The notes under the pieces: generated by a model | Told to the model about the DNA's origin: nothing | Databases searched by the model: none | The model's input: the letters and a program-made list of their open reading frames with translations, nothing else | Part shown: in pieces, positions 59,593-64,000 of the stretch | Layout: every line of letters starts with the position of its first letter | Position numbering within the stretch: position 1 is the stretch's first letter | Translations under genes and position numbers: made by a program | DNA from: an uncultured Lachnospiraceae bacterium | GTDB lineage: Bacteria > Bacillota > Clostridia > Lachnospirales > Lachnospiraceae | Assembly: GCA_900549995.1 (NCBI GenBank) | Contig: URQQ01000016.1 | Coordinates: forward strand, 1 to 64,000 | Direction: 5' to 3' | Length of the DNA: 64,000 bases

Positions 59593-61128
59593 ATGGACAG
59601 TTCAATATTTATTGGTACCGCATGGTCGCTGGTACCGCCGCTTTTGGCGATTATACTCGCCTTTATTACGAAAGAAGTTTACAGTTCACTTTTTATCGGA
59701 ATTCTTGTGGGGGCATTGCTGTATTCCGGGTTTGCCCCATGGACAGCGTTCACATCGCTGTTTGATATTATGAAGAGCAGTATGAATCTTAACATACTCA
59801 TCTTTGACGTTTTGCTTGGAATGATCATTGTGCTGATGTCAAAATCCGGCGGTTCAGCCGCGTATGGGAAGTGGGCGAGCAGCAAGATTAAGAACAAGAA
59901 ACAGTCTCTTCTGGCAACGGCAGTTCTGGGAGTGCTGATCTTTGTAGATGATTACTTTAACTGCCTGACGGTTGGATCGGTTATGCGTCCGGTCACGGAT
60001 AAATATCAGGTATCGAGAGCGAAACTTGCGTACATTATCGATGCGACGGCTGCGCCGGTCTGTATTATCGCACCGATCTCCAGCTGGGCGGCTGCGGTGA
60101 ATTCCTATGTGCCAAAGAACGCAGGCATTACGGGATTTCAGTTATTTTTAAGGACCATTCCTTATAATCTGTATGCGCTTCTCACGCTGTTCATGGTATT
60201 TTTCATCATTGTAAGAAAAGTAGACTTCGGCACAATGAAAAAACATGAATACAACGCAGAACACGGGGATCTGTTTACAAGCGGAAAAGAAGAATTTGAT
60301 GATATTAAACCTGAAGAATCTTCTGCAAAGGGAGCGGTCATTGACCTGATACTTCCGATTGCTGTTTTAATTGTCAGTGCGATCGGAGGAATGATTTATA
60401 CCGGTTTTCTTGGAGGCGCGGGCAACGTAATCGATGCATTTGCAGGATGCGATGCGGAGACAAGCCTGATATTTGCGACGATGGTCACTGTATTTTTTAT
60501 GCTTGTTTTATATCTTCCAAGAAAAGTGATTACATTTAAAGGCTTTATGGGAAGTTTTGTAGAGGGATTTAAATTGATGATCCCGGCGGTTGCAATCCTG
60601 ATTTTCGCATGGACACTGAAAGGGATGGGAGATGCACTCTGTATCGGTGATTTCGTCGGAGACATCGTCGGAAACAATGCATCCGCAAGTATTTTCGTAC
60701 CTGCGATTATGTTTGTCGTAGCTATTTTCCTGGCATTTTCAACCGGTACATCCTGGGGAACCTTTGCAATTCTGGTTCCGATTGTTGTTGCGATGTTTGA
60801 GAGTTCAGACAATCTGGAGATGATGATCATTGCTGTATCTGCGGTGCTCGCAGGAGCTGTCTGCGGAGACCACGTGTCACCGATTTCGGATACGACAGTC
60901 ATGTCATCGGCCGGTGCCCAGTGTAACCACATCAATCATGTCACGACACAGATGCAGTATGCGGCCGTTGTCGCAGTCATCTGTTTTGCAGGGTATCTGC
61001 TGGCAGGAATTGTGAAGAACTGGATGATTACTCTGGCTGTCAGCCTCGTGGTACTGATCGTTGTGCTGAGTATCATTAAGAAAAAATCAGATGGCCAGCC
61101 TGTTTATGAGGAGAAAAAAGATGCCTAG
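59593..61128 (+). CDS. NhaC-family sodium/proton antiporter
   Basis: 511 residues, ~11 membrane helices. Family features: VPPLLAIILAFITKEVYSSLF near the N-terminus, VLIFVDDYFNCLTVGSVMRP, IIAPISSWAAAVNSYVP, and AGAVCGDHVSPISDTTVMSS. These charged helix motifs are conserved in NhaC / tetracycline-like Na+/H+ antiporters; some members carry organic acids or amino acids. ATG 59593 (GAGAGGG upstream) is chosen over a longer basic N-terminal extension from 59485 that looks untranslated. Its end overlaps the next gene by 8 nt. Confidence 0.88.
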   Translation: MDSSIFIGTAWSLVPPLLAIILAFITKEVYSSLFIGILVGALLYSGFAPWTAFTSLFDIMKSSMNLNILIFDVLLGMIIVLMSKSGGSAAYGKWASSKIKNKKQSLLATAVLGVLIFVDDYFNCLTVGSVMRPVTDKYQVSRAKLAYIIDATAAPVCIIAPISSWAAAVNSYVPKNAGITGFQLFLRTIPYNLYALLTLFMVFFIIVRKVDFGTMKKHEYNAEHGDLFTSGKEEFDDIKPEESSAKGAVIDLILPIAVLIVSAIGGMIYTGFLGGAGNVIDAFAGCDAETSLIFATMVTVFFMLVLYLPRKVITFKGFMGSFVEGFKLMIPAVAILIFAWTLKGMGDALCIGDFVGDIVGNNASASIFVPAIMFVVAIFLAFSTGTSWGTFAILVPIVVAMFESSDNLEMMIIAVSAVLAGAVCGDHVSPISDTTVMSSAGAQCNHINHVTTQMQYAAVVAVICFAGYLLAGIVKNWMITLAVSLVVLIVVLSIIKKKSDGQPVYEEKKDA

Positions 61129-61723
61129 TATCGATGTTCCTTATATTAACCAGAGTGTGAAATATCCGACCGGATGTGAGAGTGTCAGCACGGTAATGCT
61201 GCTTCATTATCTCGGATATGACATCACAGTGGATGAGTTTATTGAGAAGAAGCTTGAGAAAAAAGGATTCAAAGAAAAAGACGGCAGGTTGTACGGGCCT
61301 GATCCGTATCAGTATTTTGTGGGAAGTCCTTATGATCCGGACTCCTACGGATGTTATGCGCCGGTCATCTGTAAAGCACTTGAGAAAACGATCGGCAAAG
61401 AATATGATGTGGTCGACGAAACGGGAGCAGAACTTTCCGAACTGACGGAGAAATATATAGACCAGGATATGCCGGTCATTCTGTGGGCCTGTATCAATAT
61501 GCGGGAGCCGGTGGACGGTCCGTACTGGCAGCTTTACGGAACGGGGAAAGAGTTCAAGTGGATATCGAATGAGCACTGCATGCTTCTTGTGGGATATGAT
61601 GAGGATCACTATTATTTTAATGATCCCTATGAGAATAACGGAGTTACGGCTTATCCGAAAGAGGTTGTGGCTGACCGGTACTATGCCCAGCATTCGCAGG
61701 CAGTCGGTGTAAAGAAAAAATAA
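61121..61723 (+). CDS. C39-type cysteine peptidase-like protein
   Basis: 200 residues from ATG 61121 (GAGGAG 7 nt upstream). Papain-like C39 family: catalytic Cys19 in YPTGCESVSTVMLLHYLGY, His in SNEHCMLLVGYD, and Asp in HYYFNDPY. It has no signal peptide and no ABC transporter fusion, so it is not a bacteriocin exporter. The 8-nt overlap with the antiporter gene means coupled translation. Function in the cytoplasm is unknown; it may be secreted by a non-classical route or cleave a small peptide. Confidence 0.82.
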   Translation: MPSIDVPYINQSVKYPTGCESVSTVMLLHYLGYDITVDEFIEKKLEKKGFKEKDGRLYGPDPYQYFVGSPYDPDSYGCYAPVICKALEKTIGKEYDVVDETGAELSELTEKYIDQDMPVILWACINMREPVDGPYWQLYGTGKEFKWISNEHCMLLVGYDEDHYYFNDPYENNGVTAYPKEVVADRYYAQHSQAVGVKKK

Positions 61724-61731
61724 AATAAAGG

Positions 61732-61780
61732 AAGCAGCCTTGAGGGACGGGGAAGTGTTAGTCTTTTGAGGCTGCTTTTC
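61732..61780 (+). terminator. Probable terminator between the C39 gene and cbiG
   Basis: AAGCAGCCT (61732-61740) pairs with AGGCTGCTT (61769-61777), followed by TTC and further T-rich sequence. The 28-nt loop is long, so termination may be incomplete and allow read-through into cbiG. Confidence 0.55.
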
Positions 61781-61804
61781 TTCTTGAACGTGAAAGGACG
61801 GGGA

Positions 61805-62857
61805 ATGAGACAGGTTAGAATCATCAGTTTTACAGCAGAAGGGACACAAAAAGGACAGGAACTATTGAAAAGACTGGCGTGTGAAGAGACAGAATGCATA
61901 TGCTTTGCGCCGGAGAAATATATGGAGCCGGGAATAAAAAGTCTGCCGGGAGAGTTCAAGGAGTGGATTGGCAGAGACTGGGGAACGGCGGACTATCTGT
62001 TCATTGGGGCAGCGGGCATTGCGGTCCGGCTCATCGCACCCTGGGTCAGGGACAAATTCAGTGACCCGGCGGTTGTGTGCATGGATGAAAAGGGACAATA
62101 CGTGATTCCTCTGCTTTCCGGGCATGTGGGAGGTGCCGTGGAACTGTCAAAGCAGATTGCAGAGATTACGGGGGGAGTGCCTGTCATTACGACAGCCACG
62201 GATTTAAATGAAATATTTGCCGTAGATGTATTTGCGAAGAAGAATCAGCTGATTATAAAGAACAGAGAACTTGCGAAGAAAGTATCCGCATACCTTCTGG
62301 ATGGAGGAAAAGCAGGTTTCTACAGCGAATATCCCGTGTCAGGGAGCTGGCCTGCACAGCTGTGCAGATGTAACAGCAGGGAGGAACTTCCCGGGTATGA
62401 CCTGTCACTGGCGGTGACAGGAGAAGTGGATTTGTCAAAGCACAGCCGGATCCTCTGTCTGAAACCCAGAACGCTTGCAGTTGGAATCGGGTGCAGACGG
62501 GGAACTGGGAAGGAAAAAATCAGGGCCGGGCTTTTTGAGATTCTGGAACGTATCGAAAGTGATGTTTCAGATGTCGCCTGTATCGCAAGTATAGACCTGA
62601 AGAAGGATGAGACCGGGCTGATCAGACTTGCGGAGGAACTGCGGGTTCCGTTTCTCACATATCCTGCCGGGAGGCTGAAGGAGACCGGAAAGGTCAGTTG
62701 TCCTTCTGCGTTTGTAGAGCAGACGACGGGGGTAGACAATGTCTGTGAGAGAGCTGCGTTGCTGGCAGGGAATGGGGGAAAAATTGTGACAGAGAAGACA
62801 ATTGTGGACAAAGTTACGTATGCTGTTGTAAAAAAGAAGCTGGAGATGAGATTTTAA
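61805..62857 (+). CDS. cbiG: Cobalt-precorrin 5A hydrolase
   Basis: 350 residues. N-terminal RIISFTAEGTQKGQEL, central LFIGAAGIAVRLIAPWVRDK and PLLSGHVGGAVELSKQIAE, and C-terminal AVGIGCRRGTGKEKI are the signature segments of CbiG. It opens the lactone ring and releases a two-carbon unit in anaerobic cobalamin synthesis. ATG 61805 follows AAAGGACGGGG; an in-frame ATG at 61766 lies in the terminator arm. It is followed 1 nt later by cbiJ. Confidence 0.92.
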   Translation: MRQVRIISFTAEGTQKGQELLKRLACEETECICFAPEKYMEPGIKSLPGEFKEWIGRDWGTADYLFIGAAGIAVRLIAPWVRDKFSDPAVVCMDEKGQYVIPLLSGHVGGAVELSKQIAEITGGVPVITTATDLNEIFAVDVFAKKNQLIIKNRELAKKVSAYLLDGGKAGFYSEYPVSGSWPAQLCRCNSREELPGYDLSLAVTGEVDLSKHSRILCLKPRTLAVGIGCRRGTGKEKIRAGLFEILERIESDVSDVACIASIDLKKDETGLIRLAEELRVPFLTYPAGRLKETGKVSCPSAFVEQTTGVDNVCERAALLAGNGGKIVTEKTIVDKVTYAVVKKKLEMRF

Positions 62858-62858
62858 T

Positions 62859-63629
62859 ATGGAACATATTTTATTATTTGCAGGAACAACCGAGGGAAGA
62901 ATGCTGGCATCTGAGATGATAAAACACAATTATCCGGCGAAGCTTTCTGTGTGCACCGCAACCGAGTATGGCAGAGAATGCGTGGTACAGAACATGGCAT
63001 CTGATGCCGCAGAGGTGATCGCGGGAAGGATGGACCAAGGCGAGATGGCAGAGTTTATGAAGCAGAAAAAGACGGCGCTTGTGATTGACGCGACACATCC
63101 ATTTGCGAGAGATGTCACTAAGAATATACAAGGTGCCGCACAGGAGGCAGGAGTGGAATACCGGCGGCTTCTGAGAGAGAGAAATGACCGGGGCGAAGGC
63201 ATTATATTGAGGGAATCTGTACAGGAGGCAGCAGAGTATCTGAAGGGCACAAACGGGAAGATCTTCCTTGCCACCGGCAGCAAGGAACTGGAGTGTTATA
63301 CGTCCATTCCCGGTTATAAAGAACGGTGTTACGCAAGAGTGTTGTCCACCCGGGAGGCTGTGATGAAAAGCATTGATCTTGGCTTTGAGGGGGCGCATCT
63401 TTTTGCCATGCAGGGACCGTTTTCAAAAGAGATGAATCTGGCAGTGCTACGCCAGATTGGGGCAGCATATTTTGTGACCAAAGAATCCGGGACCGAAGGT
63501 GGATACATGGAAAAACTCTGGGCAGCCAGGGAAGCCGGGGCTTTGCTTGTCGTAGTAAAACGGCCGGAAGAAACCGGAGAAAGTCTACTGGAAATGCTGT
63601 CATATCTGGAAAGGAGATACCGATGCTGA
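62859..63629 (+). CDS. cbiJ: Cobalt-precorrin-6A reductase
   Basis: 256 residues of the CbiJ/CobK family. ILLFAGTTEGRMLASEM at the start, LVIDATHPFARDVTKN (conserved DATHPFA), KIFLATGSKELECY, and FAMQGPFSKEMNLAV are diagnostic. It reduces the corrin ring with NAD(P)H in the anaerobic pathway. The end overlaps cobU by 7 nt. Confidence 0.93.
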   Translation: MEHILLFAGTTEGRMLASEMIKHNYPAKLSVCTATEYGRECVVQNMASDAAEVIAGRMDQGEMAEFMKQKKTALVIDATHPFARDVTKNIQGAAQEAGVEYRRLLRERNDRGEGIILRESVQEAAEYLKGTNGKIFLATGSKELECYTSIPGYKERCYARVLSTREAVMKSIDLGFEGAHLFAMQGPFSKEMNLAVLRQIGAAYFVTKESGTEGGYMEKLWAAREAGALLVVVKRPEETGESLLEMLSYLERRYRC

Positions 63630-64000
63630 TCGTAGTTACGGGCGGAAGCCCAAGCGGAAAATCAAAGACCGCAGAGCGGATGGCTGAAAAGCTTTGTCCC
63701 TCTGGGAAAATCTATCTTGCGACAATGTTTGCAGGTGACGGGGAATGCAGAGACCGTATTGAGCGTCACCGGAAACGCCGGGAAGGAAAAAAATACCGGA
63801 CCATAGAAAGAGGGACAAATCTCCAGGGATTGAATCTGAACCAGAAAACGACCGTACTTCTGGATGACCTCTCGAACCTTGTGGCGAATGAAATGTATGA
63901 TCCGCTGGGGGTAAAAGAGGGCGTGGCTTTATATGCCGTGGAAGGGATCCTCCATGTGATGCGTCAGTCAAAGCATCTCGTGGTCGTTGCCAATGACGTA
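63623..64000 (+). CDS. cobU: Adenosylcobinamide kinase/guanylyltransferase, N-terminal part (cut by window end)
   Basis: 126 residues visible. P-loop VTGGSPSGKSKTAERMA (CobU-type GGxxSGKS), IYLATMFAGDGECRDRIERH with the guanylylation-region histidine, and TVLLDDLSNLVANEMY. It phosphorylates adenosylcobinamide and adds GMP to it in nucleotide-loop assembly. AAAGGAG is 6 nt before the ATG. The 3' end lies outside the window. Confidence 0.92.
   Translation, partial: MLIVVTGGSPSGKSKTAERMAEKLCPSGKIYLATMFAGDGECRDRIERHRKRREGKKYRTIERGTNLQGLNLNQKTTVLLDDLSNLVANEMYDPLGVKEGVALYAVEGILHVMRQSKHLVVVANDV

Overview
The window looks like a chromosomal segment of a Gram-positive anaerobe, most likely a gut Lachnospiraceae-type clostridium. 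This is inferred from strong AGGAGG ribosome sites, lipoprotein substrate-binding proteins, hybrid-cluster protein Hcp, a QTGD-type cell-wall sorting signal, SstT, cobalamin genes and moderate-to-low GC. No tRNA, rRNA, CRISPR array, phage or intact insertion sequence is visible.

Bases 1-29.4 kb form one large carbohydrate-uptake and catabolism island in four blocks. (a) 1-6.9 kb, plus strand: a ribose-type ABC importer (separate permease, lipoprotein binding protein, and an unusual permease-ATPase fusion), an SDR dehydrogenase, two tandem DeoC-like proteins and a cupin-type glucose-6-phosphate isomerase. (b) 10.5-7.0 kb, minus strand: AroE-like dehydrogenase, phosphotriesterase-like lactonase candidate, KDPG-type aldolase and a 2-hydroxyacid dehydrogenase, divergent from (c). 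(c) 10.8-20.2 kb, plus strand: canonical DeoC, a large divergent transaldolase-like protein, a DeoR-family regulator, an orphan sugar-binding lipoprotein, an SDR, then a Gld-type ABC exporter cassette (ATPase, permease, GldG-like and DUF4340 proteins). (d) 20.4-29.4 kb, plus strand: a second complete ribose-type importer, polyol dehydrogenase, cupin, xylulokinase-like kinase and transketolase. Block d reads as pentitol or pentose uptake, oxidation, phosphorylation and entry into the pentose phosphate pathway. The substrates of blocks a-c cannot be named from sequence.

Bases 29.4-48.3 kb hold mixed housekeeping and accessory genes: an Rpn-like small protein, a lipoprotein, hcp with a palindrome placed like an activator site, a Fic protein, a possible spore-surface protein, a ferredoxin-nitroreductase, a ComEC-like hydrolase, and a MerR regulator divergent from an aminotransferase / iron alcohol dehydrogenase / YjiH operon through a promoter with a 19-bp spacer. 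A group II intron reverse-transcriptase remnant follows, then a leucine-rich repeat surface protein, sstT with an unusual leader, an MFS transporter and a cytidylate-kinase-like protein.

Bases 48.5-64 kb carry a PurF-like protein whose glutaminase site is degenerate, an MFS plus M20 amidohydrolase operon divergent from a LysR regulator, RecQ, a regulator with two GntR-type helix-turn-helix domains divergent from a double-receiver hybrid histidine kinase, a NhaC antiporter translationally overlapped with a C39-type peptidase, and the start of a cobalamin operon (cbiG, cbiJ, cobU cut by the window end).
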